A stretch of DNA of 64,000 nt. Source: Molanna angustata. Its lineage: Eukaryota; Arthropoda; Insecta; Trichoptera; Molannidae. Location: NCBI GenBank assembly GCA_963576475.1, contig OY754980.1:33794431-33858430 (forward strand), in the 5' to 3' direction. Numbering within the stretch: the stretch's first letter is position 1; each line of letters starts with the position of its first letter. The translations under genes and the position numbers were made by a program. The notes beneath the pieces were generated by a model. It searched no databases and had not been told where the DNA came from. It saw nothing but the letters and a program-made list of their open reading frames with translations. Below are positions 20,200 to 31,312 of the stretch, in pieces.

Positions 20200-21055
20200 A
20201 TTCTTTCAGAATATTTTTCACATGGTTGTGACAATGTTGGCCAGCCCCTAACTTTCTTCTCGTTCTTAAAGAATTTTTTTCATTTCATTAGTCATTCTTC
20301 TCTACGACGATGTCCGAAGGAATTTCTTTGAACCCATTGGACATGCGGACCTTGTAGCCATGAAGGGCAACTTTAAGGTTTTTAAGACATTCTGTCTTAA
20401 TTTCGGTGCACTATTATCCTCACTATCACTGAACAGTGAGCCAGTTTACTTTCATTACTACCTTAAGATATGGTATTGAGAGAATGCGTGCAATATGTAT
20501 GCGATACGTATATTATTTGATTTTCGAATGCTCTAGATATGACAATAAATGACGTGACCTTTTTGAACTACGTAGGTACGTGAGAATCGTACTCTTTATC
20601 TATATTCAATAAGTCAATGAGAGTTTGTTCAAACTCAAAAGAGCCCAAAATGAAATTTGATTAAATTGAAATTCCTTTTAAAATATTTGTCTCTGGGGCC
20701 CTCGGTCATTCCTTGACGCCTCTGCTTTAAGATCCATCGACTTGAAAAGTCCTCACATAATACTTATTTGCTTTTAATTCAACGCGTACACATTGAAGGG
20801 TTCAAAAGGTTTCAGAAGGGAAGGACTGTGAAGAAGTGAGGAGTCAGAAGGGAGAAGGGAGAAGGGAGATATAAACACCTATGAAATGTTACAGTGAAAT
20901 AAGGTTATACTATTATTATATCGCGAGGGTTGCATACTAAAGAGGGAGAGAGGTCTAACAATATATTTCACGAAAAAATTGATTTACTATTTCAAAAATA
21001 CATAGTATTTTTTTGAACTGATACAATTTTTACAACATCATTTTTTTCTATAATA
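20200..21055. other. No recognised gene
   Basis: AT-rich sequence with one purine-rich stretch (GAAGGGAGAAGGGAGAAGGG near 20847-20870). No protein or RNA feature was recognised. Confidence 0.5.
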
Positions 21056-21059
21056 TAAG

Positions 21060-21245
21060 CTGACCGCTATGTTACAGTGGTGAGTCCTTCGAGTTTAATT
21101 TACGGTGTCTAGGTTCAATTCCTAGCAGAGGAAATGCATGCATTATATTCGACCCTGTTTCACTACGAAAGCTCTTGATGAGCCAGTATGTACTTACACC
21201 AAGACTTCACTGACAAGCGCGGTTTAGCAACTTAAATAAAATTTT
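21060..21245 (+). mobile_element. Possible third tRNA-derived SINE, degraded
   Basis: TGTTACAGTGGTGAG (A-box-like), then TAGGTTCAATTCCTAGC (B-box-like), about 45 nt apart, followed by an unrelated body and an AATAAAATTTTT tail. Only one copy was seen here, so this is tentative. Confidence 0.4.
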
Positions 21246-21419
21246 TAAATAGCTGACTTATTCTTGCTTTCATGTATTTTTTTAAGTACTAATCTAATGT
21301 TTTTAAATATATATATTAAGTATATTTCTGATGCTTACAATTATTGATTTTTTCCACAAAACTTGGAGCCTTAAAGTACTATCGATTGGTTAGATTTTTT
21401 ATATGATTTTAACGTGATA

Positions 21420-21535
21420 TTTTTTTTTCAAATTTATTTTTATTTTATTTTTATTTATTTAACTTCATGTACATTATAATGTGTACAATGGCGGGTTTTT
21501 TGCCACAAGGCAATTTCTTTCAACCAACCAAAGCA
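21420..21535 (-). mobile_element. LINE 3' UTR with (AAAT)n tail
   Basis: The minus strand contains GAAAGAAATTGCCTTGTGGC then AAAAAACCCGCCATTG and ends in an AAATAAAATAAAAAT tail. Same hairpin block as 18740, 36425 and 49995. Confidence 0.6.
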
Positions 21536-21545
21536 ACGTGAGGTC

Positions 21546-22521
21546 ATCCAACTGTCGATTTGTTCAGGAGAACTTTGTTCTCTTAACATATCGACAATGT
21601 TTCAAGCCAGAATACGCGAGAATTGTATGGAGAGGTCTACTTTTTTCACGGCTTTTCCAACTTTGAAGTCAAAAAACACCAACTTAGAGGCTTCGCAGCA
21701 TATATGTTCCATGGACGGATTTACTCAGAATTCGGAGTAGAACATTTCATGTGTCTGTGTGTGTGTGTGTGTGTCTGTGTGTGTGTGTCCGTCCCCCCCT
21801 TATAACTTTTGATCCACTAAATTTACAGAGCCCAAAATTTCAGAATATATACACAGTTATAGGCCTACAAAACTTTTATACTCAGAATTTCGAATTTTTG
21901 TTTAAGTCAGGGGTTATCAACTTTTGAATTTTTACTTTATTTTTCAATATATCTCAGAAACCATAAAAGCTAGAACGCTGAAAATTGGTACAAATATAGA
22001 CAAATACAAAATCTCAAATTAATTTATTCAAAAAAATTCCAGGGTTTCTCAAACATTTTTTATTAAGAAAAATATTTTTTTTATGATAAATTTATGAGTT
22101 TAACTGCCTATATTTCCAAACTTTTTAAAAATATCGAAAAAAGCCGAAACACCCCAACTAGATAATTTAATTTTCTATAAAAAATTCAAACATTGTATTT
22201 GTACATCTCAAATTTTTTTTAACAATTTTTATAAAAATAGAATTTAGTGACGACATCGCTTCATACAATTTATATGGCAGTCGCCTATACACAATATGTA
22301 AGAAGACTTAATAGTTTGATAGGATTTTAATATCCAAACAAACAAACAGAACCATCATGCTGTTTTCATATCCCGGGAAGGAAAAGAGGACTGACCTCCA
22401 TACTGTCCTATCTTGATATACATACCAACAAGTGTTAAAATTTTCAATAATTTGGATTTATGGGTTTATAGTTTGATTTTTATTCTTCAACTATACATAC
22501 AATCGCTATCGACAGTTGGAT
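21546..22521. mobile_element. B-C unit: 976-bp non-coding element with 14-bp inverted ends
   Basis: It begins ATCCAACTGTCGAT (21546-21559) and ends ATCGACAGTTGGAT (22508-22521), exact inverted copies. The left part is family B in reverse, the right part family C in reverse. A 44-nt palindrome sits just inside the left end (21553-21596). No transposase frame exists. It looks like a non-autonomous DNA element. I could not identify a target-site duplication. Confidence 0.65.
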
Positions 22522-22565
22522 CTCATGTGTTACATGCAACTAGTAAATAGTAAATTGGTATGTAC

Positions 22566-22618
22566 CAAAGACCTTATATACTAAATTTATTATAAGGTCT
22601 TTGGTATGTACATTCAAT
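22566..22618. repeat. Short inverted repeat
   Basis: TACCAAAGACCTTATA and TATAAGGTCTTTGGTA flank an 11-12-nt spacer, giving a 16-bp perfect stem. Function unknown. Confidence 0.7.
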
Positions 22619-22749
22619 TTATAATAACAAACGAAAAGAATATTTAGAGTAAATTCACAGCAACAAAGGAAGGAAGGAAATAGAGGTAGTGGGAGGGGAC
22701 ATAGTACATATGTAGTATTTATATTGATGGTATGTTATTGCCGTATATA

Positions 22750-22982
22750 GTGATTTTTTACTCTACACTACCCCAAGGGGATATATTAAAGAGTTATGAA
22801 TTAGCAATATTTATGTTTATTTTATATTGCAGTTTATTAACTAGTAGGTGTTCTGATTTTATTTATTTATTTATGCCGAGATTGTACTGAAAGATTCATC
22901 ACAATATATCTGTGTATGTGCTATGTACCATGTATGTACGGCGTGTTTATTCTACTTTATCGATTATAGACTCAGAAACTCT
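22750..22982 (-). repeat. Family A copy 5, truncated
   Basis: In reverse orientation it starts TTTTTACTCTACACTACCCC (the terminal hairpin), runs through GCCGAGATTGTACTGAAAG and stops after CTACTTTATCGATTATAGAC. The other half is missing. Confidence 0.75.
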
Positions 22983-23034
22983 ATATAAATTTTGTGTACT
23001 TTAAAGATGAAATTTTGTTTAAATCAACTTTTTT

Positions 23035-23235
23035 TTCATAGCCTAGCAGACATTTTTTTTAAATAAAAATGAACATGTTCTTATTAGCAAGTACATATAC
23101 ATCTTCCTACGTTCCTTAAAATAAGAAAATAAATGCTTGTGCTATGGGTGAACGAAATCGGTCGAGGCAGGATTAGAACTTGCTATCACTGGATTACTAG
23201 CCCAGCGCGCCTCCCGCTCTGCCACCGACCCATCT
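23035..23235 (-). mobile_element. tRNA-derived SINE, family 2, copy 2
   Basis: Reverse strand: GGGTCGGTGGCAGAGCGGGA, a B-box region read from GGCAGGATTAGAACTTGC (degraded), and the body AAGCATTTATTTTCTTATTT. The B box has mutated, so transcription is unlikely. Confidence 0.8.
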
Positions 23236-23439
23236 ATAAAATAACCCATATAATAAATTTCACCCATCTATCTAATAAATTTAAAAAAATGTAGGTACCT
23301 ACACAATATATTTAAACATAATAATAAATTATTTAGAGTATTTGATAAATTTATGATCTTGATCCAGAAATCAAGAACTTTTCCTTTCCAACTAAATTAA
23401 TTAGTGTTGTGGAAAACGAAATTAGTTATGTTTATCTAA

Positions 23440-23755
23440 AGTAATAAAGCAATCAAAATGTTAGTGTTTGTGTGTGTGTATGTGTGTGTGTGTGTGTTTG
23501 TCTCACGCCTTCTGAAAAACCAAGAGCATCTAAAAATCTAATTTATGTGCGAACGTGTACCTGTATACCTGATGCAGTGTCACGCTAAAAATAATGCGAT
23601 AAAAATGCTGAATTTTAAAAATATTTCAATAATTATTTTTTTCATACAAAATTTTCCAAGTCGTATCTGTCAAAAAAGTGTACATTTTGCACGCAAATAT
23701 CTGTTAGTTTAAAAGTTAGAAGTACGTATTTACACGAAAAAAATATATTTTCAAG
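23440..23755 (+). repeat. Family D copy 2
   Basis: Nearly identical to 5976-6300, including the (GT)n, CACGCCTTCTGAAAAACCAA and GTACATTTTGCACGCAAATA. It is followed by unique sequence instead of the A/TA run. Confidence 0.85.
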
Positions 23756-24399
23756 TATAACTTAGCGTTTGAGTGAAAAACATGGTGAATATTTTGTATA
23801 ATTATAATGTTTAACTTATTTTTAATGTAAGCGTTTTGTACATGAACGCCGCCATTTTAATATCTTTTCATACAATATTTCATTTTCCTACCGAATGAAT
23901 ATGTTCTTGAAAATAATAAACCTTTGAATTAAATGTAATTATGAAATAATAAAATGAAACACAAGACATTACAGCAAGTTTTAAGACATATATTGTAAAA
24001 ATGTGTTTATTATTAGTAAAGATATAGGCATAATAAAATTGCATAATTTGTAAATAATATTTGATTTTTCTGACAATTTTCATTTTTATGGCATCGAACA
24101 AACCAATGTATGTAGGTACCTATATATTCAAAAAATGTCTCAAACCATTTGATATTTTTTACGTATTGGAATGGTTACTATGGTAACGGAAAGATTCTGA
24201 TATTCAAATAAAATTTGTTATGAATCGAATTTATTTAGAACATTGTTGTAGGTAGGTACCTACCTATTATTATTTACTTACAAATCAACAATATACTGAT
24301 TTCCTATCGGAAAATTATTTTATTTATTTATTTATGAATGTATGAATGTATGCAAGCGATGTGCTCCTAAACCGTATGTCCGATTACAATGAAACTTTG

Positions 24400-24712
24400 G
24401 CGAATTGTCGAGCGTGTGCCCGAGGTGGTTTCTGGATTTAAACTTTTTTCTTATTCTTCTTCTTCTTCGTGTATTTGGTCATTTTACCAATGAAAGCGGA
24501 ATATCCTGGGAAAAGAAGGTCCGACTGTCCCTCCATCTCTTCGCAGGTCTTCCAGGACGGTTTCTGGATTTAAACTTTTTTCTTCTTCTTCTTCATCGTG
24601 TATTTGGTCATTTTACCTATAAAGGTGGAGTATCCTGGGAAAAGAAGACGGTGCTTACATCTCTTCGCGGTTCTTCCAGGATGGTTTCTGGATTTAAACT
24701 TTTCTTACCCGA
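24400..24712 (+). repeat. About 115-bp tandem repeat, about 2.5 units
   Basis: Units share GGTTTCTGGATTTAAACTTT, TCTTCTTCTTC, GTGTATTTGGTCATTTTACC and GAGTATCCTGGGAAAAGAAG. The plus frame at 24405-24716 is a by-product of the repeat. Confidence 0.8.
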
Positions 24713-24910
24713 ATGAAGGGACGGGATGTAATTGAAGGGAAGGGAGGCACTAAAGGGCCTGAAGGGACGGGAGGTATTAAAGGGCCTGAAGGGACGGGAG
24801 GTACTGAAGGGCCTGATTGGAAGGGACGTGATGAGGGATTGAAGGGACGGGATGTACTGAAGGGCCTGATGGGACGGGAGGTACTGAAGGGTCTGAAGCG
24901 ACGGCTCCTG
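24713..24910 (+). repeat. About 26-bp GC-rich minisatellite
   Basis: About seven variants of GAAGGGACGGGAGGTACTGA then AGGGCCT. The frame reading GGTEGPDWKG... is a repeat artefact. It stands out in base composition from the flanks. Confidence 0.85.
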
Positions 24911-25993
24911 GAGTCTAATTATTTTTCTTCTTAATTTTATGTAGACCTTTAAGGACAGTTTTAATACAAACTATTTCCTATAGATTAATCTTCTTCTTCT
25001 TTTATGAAGACCTTTTGCTCAGTTTTTATACAATCTATTTCCAATAGTCTAATTCTTCTATTTTATGTATTTTTTCTTATTTTATGTAGACCATTGGGAT
25101 TTTTTAAACAAACTATGTCTTATAGTCTTATACTTATTCTTCTCTTTTTTATTTAGACTTTTGGGTTCGTTTTAAGTCTAATAGTCTATTGTGCAGAAAT
25201 ATTATTAACGATATGCACACTTGATGAAAATACATATGTAAAAACGAATGGGATGTGGGATGTGAAGATGTAACCTGCACTAGAATCTTTTCAATACTTT
25301 TGTTTAATCAAATTTAAACCATTTATATCATCCTATTTTAAATAATTTTTAACACCTACATAATATATTTGATTTCGTTGACAATATTTAAAGAAAGGGA
25401 GCTGTGGCCATTACTGAATTCTTCACAACGTTTATATTCAAATTATTTACCATAGTTTAAGTCTTCTTCTTCTTCGTTAATGTAGACTTTTGTGTCAATT
25501 TTAAGTTCATCAGTCTAATTGTGCAAAAATATAATGCACACTTGATGAAAAAATATAAAACGAATGGGATGTGACCAACACTGGATCTTTTCAGTACATT
25601 TGTTTAATCAAATTTTAACCACATCCCAACATCCAAAATTACTAAATATTCAATAGGTAAGTACATATTACAATTTGTTTTCGATGATAATATTTAAAAA
25701 TGGGGGTTGTGGCCAAACCAATCTCTTTACAATGTTGATAAACAGTCATATTTAAAACCATTTCGAATAGTGAAGAAATTGTATATTATACTTCATTCAC
25801 ACTTTATAGCAATATATAAAAAATAATGGGTTGTGGCCATCACTTGAACATTTTACAATCAAATTCAATCATATTTCAAACCACTTTTCATAGTCCGATT
25901 TTGCAAAATAATTGGGTGACAATATTATAAAAACGATTGCTTTTTCCTTCACAATTTTACATTCTTGGCCAACGGCGGGACATAAAAGCTAGT
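24911..25993 (+). repeat. Element E, second copy
   Basis: Four to five 70-bp units (24915-25180) are followed by longer units with GGGTTGTGGCCA-type cores at about 25250, 25395, 25562, 25700 and 25829. The same ATAAAAGCTAGT terminus as the first copy (6484-8191) follows. Shorter inner array, identical end. Confidence 0.8.
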
Positions 25994-26584
25994 AACTAAT
26001 AAACTTGGTCACGCTATACTACATAAATATACCTACACATACTACATCATACATACATTCTACTTATCAAGTATTGAATTAATGCTTGTTGTAATAAATC
26101 TAATAATATATTATTATGTAGGTAGGTACTCCTGTTCATACATACATTATTAATATGTACAACGGTTACAATACATGTTTTATTACATACACACATACCT
26201 TCAAATTATAATATATCGCGATATAAAGTTAATTTTACAACAGGCTCAAATACTGCTAGGACCAGTCTAGACGTAGGAGTATAGCTTAACAACGATTTTA
26301 TCGTGTTTTAAGAGACAGACTCTGCAAGAGACGACGTCAAGAGATTTATATCTGTTTATGGTGTACCTACTTACTTAAGTCCTGAGGAGGTCTTCTAAAT
26401 AAGAATCATACGCATTTATGCCAATTTGTAATCATGAAGAATTTGTTTATTTTTGAATTTTATCTTAGAAAACTACTAAAACAGCTTATTTAGGCTTTAA
26501 AAAATATGTACTTATCAATAATTCCTTGGTTATATCTTGAGTCAAAAATTTCAGATCTATTCATTCATACATTTAAGACCCTAT
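25994..26584. other. No recognised gene
   Basis: AT-rich sequence with short TAGGTAGGTAC motifs. No feature recognised. Confidence 0.5.
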
Positions 26585-27420
26585 CTATTTATTTATTTAT
26601 AATAAATCCTTTTTTATACAAATATAATAATATATTATGTATGTACAATGTACAATATAACTTGATAAGGTAGTAAATTAAATATATGGTACTATAATTA
26701 ACTTAAAATTAAAGTTTATGTTTTATTTCTATTCACTTACTCATTATAGTGTTTATGTTTTGCAAATGATTTCTGGATAAGACACTCCACTAGGCCAATG
26801 CCTGTGTCGGAGTGCCATTACATATATATATATTTTTTTAGTATAGTGTTAATCTATTGGTACCTACTGTAAGGTAGTATAATAGTACAATGTATTTATT
26901 TGTTCATTTCACTATATGCAATAGTCTTTCGCTCTCTTCTCTGCCTTTTTTAAATAACCATTTGAATATTATTTTTTTGCATTAGTTGATGAGATAAGTA
27001 GTAGAAATTTCTGGCATGTCTTGTTTTAACATATGTATTATGTAGTTTAGGTGCTAGGTGTGTACCTATAGTTTTTTGTCCTAGTGTGGTTTTCATTCTA
27101 GGTACTGCTTCAAGATTTCGTACAGTTTGTCTAGTTTTATGTGAAGTATGGTTTTGGGGAACGTGGCTGTTAGTTTTTATATATATTTGTGTAAAGTTGT
27201 CTGATGTCAAGGACCTCAAATTCTTTAAATATCAATTCAGAAGGGTATAAATATGCTTTTTCGTTTATTACTCTTAAAATAGCTTTTTGTGCAGTGATTA
27301 TTGGGTATAATGTTGTTTTATATGTCCTCCCCCCCAGCTAGTAATTGCATACTACAAGAGAGATTGAACAAGGGCTAAATAGATTTTTAATTGTGCTTTA
27401 TTTAGAATATTTCCAATCTA
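26585..27420 (-). pseudogene. LINE (CR1/Jockey-type) RT C-terminus plus 3' UTR
   Basis: Minus strand from about 27350: TTLYPIITAQKAILRVINEK, then AYLYPSELIFKEFEVLDIRQ, and the frame 27219-26950 with LGQKTIGTHLAPKLHNTYV. The motif order (SWGGxYKTxLxPLIxAQKAILRxI, LYPSxxLFxEFxVLDIRxLY) is that of CR1/Jockey-type proteins. A 3' UTR with a hairpin (ACACTCC near 26790, GGAGTG near 26810) and a tail near 26585-26600 follow. One frameshift lies near a G-run at 27330. Confidence 0.7.
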
Positions 27421-27564
27421 TACATCACTATATTTTAACTGTATTTTATTTTTCAATTATTATTGTATTTTCTATTACCAATCCTTTGTGTTAACTTTTT
27501 GTATTTGTTTATCAAATTAATGTGTAAAAATTGTTTATGTTATTTATACCAATTGTGTGTGCAG

Positions 27565-27740
27565 GAGGCAGATGTCTTGGCTAAGAAAAGTCAGGGACTT
27601 GGCTAAGAAAATCAGAGTGCCCCTAGTGGCGGAGCTGTTCTGGTTAACTCAAGTCAGATATACCTATGCCAGTCGTAGATGCGAGTCGTAGCCGACGACG
27701 TCGGCTACTTAGAAATAGCATAAAAAGAAGAAGAAGATAA
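27565..27740 (+). pseudogene. LINE C-terminal fragment with (AAG)n tail
   Basis: RRRQMSWLRKVRDLAKKIRV then VAELFWLTQVRYTYAS and an AAGAAGAAG end match GRRxxSWLRNLRxW...ELFRxA. Same tail family as 1195, 9850 and 36970. Decayed. Confidence 0.6.
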
Positions 27741-28049
27741 AAACTTTAAGGTACCTAGATAGGTTCAATGTCAAATAAATTCTCAATTTGTGGATTAAAA
27801 CTATGGTTTATATTCGTAATAATGTCAAATAAAAGAATATATGAAGGATGAATTATTTAATTAGTTACTGAATTTCCTTTTCTTATTTAGGCTTTAAAAA
27901 AAGAAGCAATGCATATAAATAAAAATATAACAATATAATAAATAAGAACAACATAAGTTACTTTAGTTTAATCAGCCCAACTTTGATTTCACGTTACAAA
28001 TACTCACTGCTGGTAACAAAACCATGGATTATTCCTTTTTTATACTGAC

Positions 28050-28345
28050 AAACTTTTTTCATCTCAATAGAGACGAAGTTGGGATATTATAGGAGAACCA
28101 GGAACTCAAGGCACATACAGGGCTTAGGACTTCATCTGCTGGTTTACGTGATCACTTTAAACGCTTGTGCAACCAATTATGTTCACCAATAATGCCTTGA
28201 GTTCTATATATTTGAAAGTTCTATATATTTGAATAATGTGAAACATTTCATATGAAAATAAGACATTATTACTATTGCCATCTATGAAGGATCGAAGAAA
28301 CCTTTTTGTAACGCCATCTATTGAGAAATTGGTTTATTTATTTAA
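28050..28345 (+). repeat. Interspersed repeat family G, copy 1
   Basis: Matches the reverse complement of 35490-35785. Shared blocks: CAATAGAGACGAAGTTGGGA, CTGGTTTACGTGATCACTTT, CACCAATAATGCC and GAAACCTTTTTGTAACGCCA. About 295 bp, non-coding, class unknown. Confidence 0.75.
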
Positions 28346-28599
28346 ATTTTAAGGGACAAATACAGTCTTATAAGATAAACAGAGAAAATACACTGAGAAA
28401 ACTGATATTCATAAATAACATGAATTCAGCTTAAAGTATGGAGAATTCACCATAAGTACGGAGCATAGTGATATCATCAAAATTAAGATGATAATACGAT
28501 TTATGATGATAACGGCATATAAGATGACGTGTCACTGACTTTAGTAGGACGAGAATACATTATATGATTATGTTTCCTACTATTTATGTTTGCTTTCAT

Positions 28600-28862
28600 C
28601 ATATCTCCTATGACGTCTTATTATATTTCCTACTATTTTTCGGTGACGTTCTTTTATCTGAAGTGACGTCCTATTATTATAGATGACTTCCTCATATCTC
28701 TTGTGATGTCTTATTATATTTCCTACTATTTTTCGGTGACGTTCTCTTATCTACAGTGACGTCCTATTATTATAGATGACTTCCTCATATCTCTTGTGAT
28801 GTCTTATTAAATTTCCTACTATTTTTCGATGACTTCCTCATATATCCAGTGACGTCCTATTA
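28600..28862. repeat. About 118-bp tandem repeat rich in GTGACGTC
   Basis: More than two units of ATTTCCTACTATTTTTCGGT, GACGTTCT, CAGTGACGTCCTATTATTAT and AGATGACTTCCTCATATCTC. TGACGTC-type palindromes recur. The array abuts the palindrome at 28864. Confidence 0.8.
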
Positions 28863-28919
28863 TAAAAAATATTAAAATAACAATATAACTTTGTTTATTT
28901 CCACTTATTTATTTTTATT

Positions 28920-28961
28920 CCACAACTAGTTTCAAGAACTACCGTTCTCTTCTTCAGGTGG
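28920..28961 (-). ncRNA. Hammerhead-like motif, left arm of palindrome
   Basis: Minus strand: stem I CCAC (28958-28961) and GTGG (28920-28923), core CTGAAGA (28951-28957, perfect CUGANGA), one extra A, stem II GAGAAC and GTTCTT around GGTA, GAAA, palindromic stem III ACTAGT (28925-28930), T at position 17. With 9659-9702 this is the best-preserved copy in the window. Confidence 0.6.
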
Positions 28962-28968
28962 GTTTAAA

Positions 28969-29006
28969 CTGATGAAGAGAACGGTAGTTCTTGAAACTAG
29001 TTGTGG
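28969..29006 (+). ncRNA. Hammerhead-like motif, right arm of palindrome
   Basis: Core CTGATGA (28969-28975), stem II GAGAAC and GTTCTT, GAAAC (28993-28997), stem III ACTAGT. The 5' strand of stem I is missing because the palindrome centre replaces it, so cleavage in isolation is unlikely. Confidence 0.5.
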
Positions 29007-29065
29007 AATAAAAATAAGTAAGTGGAAATAAACAAAGTGATATTGTTATTTTAATATTTTTTTAA

Positions 29066-31074
29066 AATGAATTTCCACAATGTAAACGCCTCCTAAAAAT
29101 AAAACACAATCTCAACTTTCTGGCCTGTGTCTGTCCGTCACTGAAGTTTTGTAGCGAGACTGCGAGACCGAGTCGACAACAAACCTGCACCATGCCGAAC
29201 AAATGAATGACTGATTGAATAAACGATGAGCAAATGAGAATATTGTATGGTGCGCTGTCATCACATTTTTGTAGGAAGCACACAAAATGATATGATTCCT
29301 CTTACATGAGATTCTGTAATCGTATTATAGTAGAATTCACTCAAAATAGTATGATTTAATATAAATATTTGATGCTTACTCTGAAAATAAGAAGATTCTG
29401 TAATCCTATTTTAGTATGTTTCGCATAAAATAATATGACTGTAGTATAAATTAATGTTCCATACCTTAAAAAGTTTCACATAATTTTATCACACTAAATT
29501 AGGGGACTTCATCGTATTTTCAGTGACACTTCTTCATAATAAACTGTGAAATTTTTATAAATACGGTGAATCGTCACTGTGTTTTATGATTATAATCTTA
29601 TTTATGAATATCACGTTAATTTATAGGACAGTGGACTATTTTATATTCCATAATGTTATTATTTGAAAAAGGAAACTATTATTTAATGCGATCAATTTTT
29701 AAGACGATGAGCATCATAATACTTCGTTATTTACTCAAATAATTCGATTCCATCTTACACATTTCAATGATAGCGTAATATTAACTGATTAATTCATTAT
29801 TTTAGGTGACCGCACCTATTTTATACTTACGTCATGATATTTTAAGATTACGCCAAATTGACATTTTTTTCAGTGTACACTATGAAATAAAAAAAGACTG
29901 ACCAATTACTTTGATGTACATTAAATAATTATAAAAGTATGTACCTACAATACACCAAAAAATAAATTAAAATATACTTTAAATTATTACATATTCATAT
30001 ATTTCACACATTTGAGCGTGACGGGAAAGGAAGGGAGAAGGACCTAATTTGTAACTGCTGTGAAAAATAACAGAATCTGCTAGATAACAAACAATAAACA
30101 AAATAAGTACACAAATTATTTTTTTTAACAATACACAGGTTTACGCCGCTATGCATCTACCTATATAAAGAATTGTTGTAGCAATCATGACTAGACTATG
30201 TGGGATTCTGCCCGAGAGATTGACATTGTAGAAACGACATGCCCTTTTGATGAATTCCAACGAAAACATTGGATTTTTTCCCTGTCGGAATATTCCTTTC
30301 TAATGTGGCTCCTGTAAATGGTCCAGGACATACAGAACATCTTAAAAATGTTAAACTGAAGTAGGTACCTACGTACACACCATCACACAGCTATATTTAA
30401 AATGTTTTTAGTATGGTGTAATGTACATACCTACGATAAACATACCAAAACCTTTGGTATTGTTTCGATTAATTTAGGTATATGCAAAACATGCTACAGC
30501 GGTCTGGACTTGCCCTTAGGCAAGAATATAACTGTGATAAGTCTAATAATTGGTGTACATGTACCTACCGTAATATTATTGCCAATATAGACCTAATTTA
30601 TCCCCCAAGACCAGGAAATGGTTATATACTTATATAGGCCATTCAAGTACCTACATACATACATACATACATAAATCGCCGACAGTTTAATGTTACACAC
30701 ATTAATTTGAAAGAGATTAGCTTGTTGCTGTATGGAAAGTCAACATGCAACATAAATATCAATAAATCTTTAATTTTCATATTTACTACACGAGGAAGCA
30801 AGAAAAAGAAATAAATCGCTGACATTAATAATTAATTAACATGAATTGGTAAAGCTACATTATGTTGACATGAGTGCGGCTAGAGATTTCGAATACGATA
30901 GAGCGAGTCTCTCTCCATAAAATAAATATTTCTAAAAATATATCGCATTGTTTTCCACCCTTTCAATTTAGTACCTAAGCAATTATATTATCATTTTATC
31001 CTATACAGAATGTTGTTACTTTTATAAGTTGCTAAGTTACGTTTAAACGGGTCTCTGTATGTGTCTTTTATTAT
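29066..31074. other. AT-rich stretch, no gene recognised
   Basis: Short frames at 29062, 30196, 30402 and 30643 have no protein-family character. CATA-type runs occur near 30653-30671. Nothing else was identified. Confidence 0.5.
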
Positions 31075-31079
31075 CTTCA

Positions 31080-31312
31080 GCTAGTGACCAATAATAGACA
31101 CATGCATCTTCATTGGGCATTTTCGGTCACTAGCTGATTATCGTCAGAGTGCCCATTGTCGGTCCCTAGCTGATTATCTTCACAGTGTATATTTTTGGTC
31201 ACTAGCTGACTATCTTCAGAGAGTCTATTATTGGTCACTAACTGACTGTATTGCGAATGTTTAGTATCGGTCACTTCAGAATTTTCAGAATGTCTATAAT
31301 CGGTCACTAGCT
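31080..31312. repeat. About 40-45-bp tandem repeat (GGTCACTAGCTGA)
   Basis: Five to six variants of TTGGTCACTAGCTGACTATC then TTCAGAGTGTCTAT. The minus frame MTDYRHSENSEV... is a by-product of the repeat. Confidence 0.8.

Larger units (their letters stand above)
28864..29062. mobile_element. Near-perfect 94-bp-arm palindrome with opposed hammerhead motifs
   Basis: The left arm (28864-28957) and right arm (28969-29062) are inverted copies with about three mismatches and an 11-nt loop. Each arm reads, from centre to edge, CTGA(A/T)GA, a hairpin, GAAACTAGTTGTGG, AATAAAAATAAG and an A/T tail. It resembles two head-to-head Penelope-type termini fused into a foldback element. Confidence 0.8.

Noticed and set aside
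28388..29876. 1.5-kb element bounded by ACACTGAGAAAA and TTTTTTCAGTGT
   Set aside because: Only about 10 bp of the ends are inverted, similarity stops at once, and no target duplication is visible. Chance or very old.
31080..31312. CRISPR-like spaced repeats
   Set aside because: Units are diverged and contiguous with no unique spacers, and the DNA is eukaryotic. A minisatellite.
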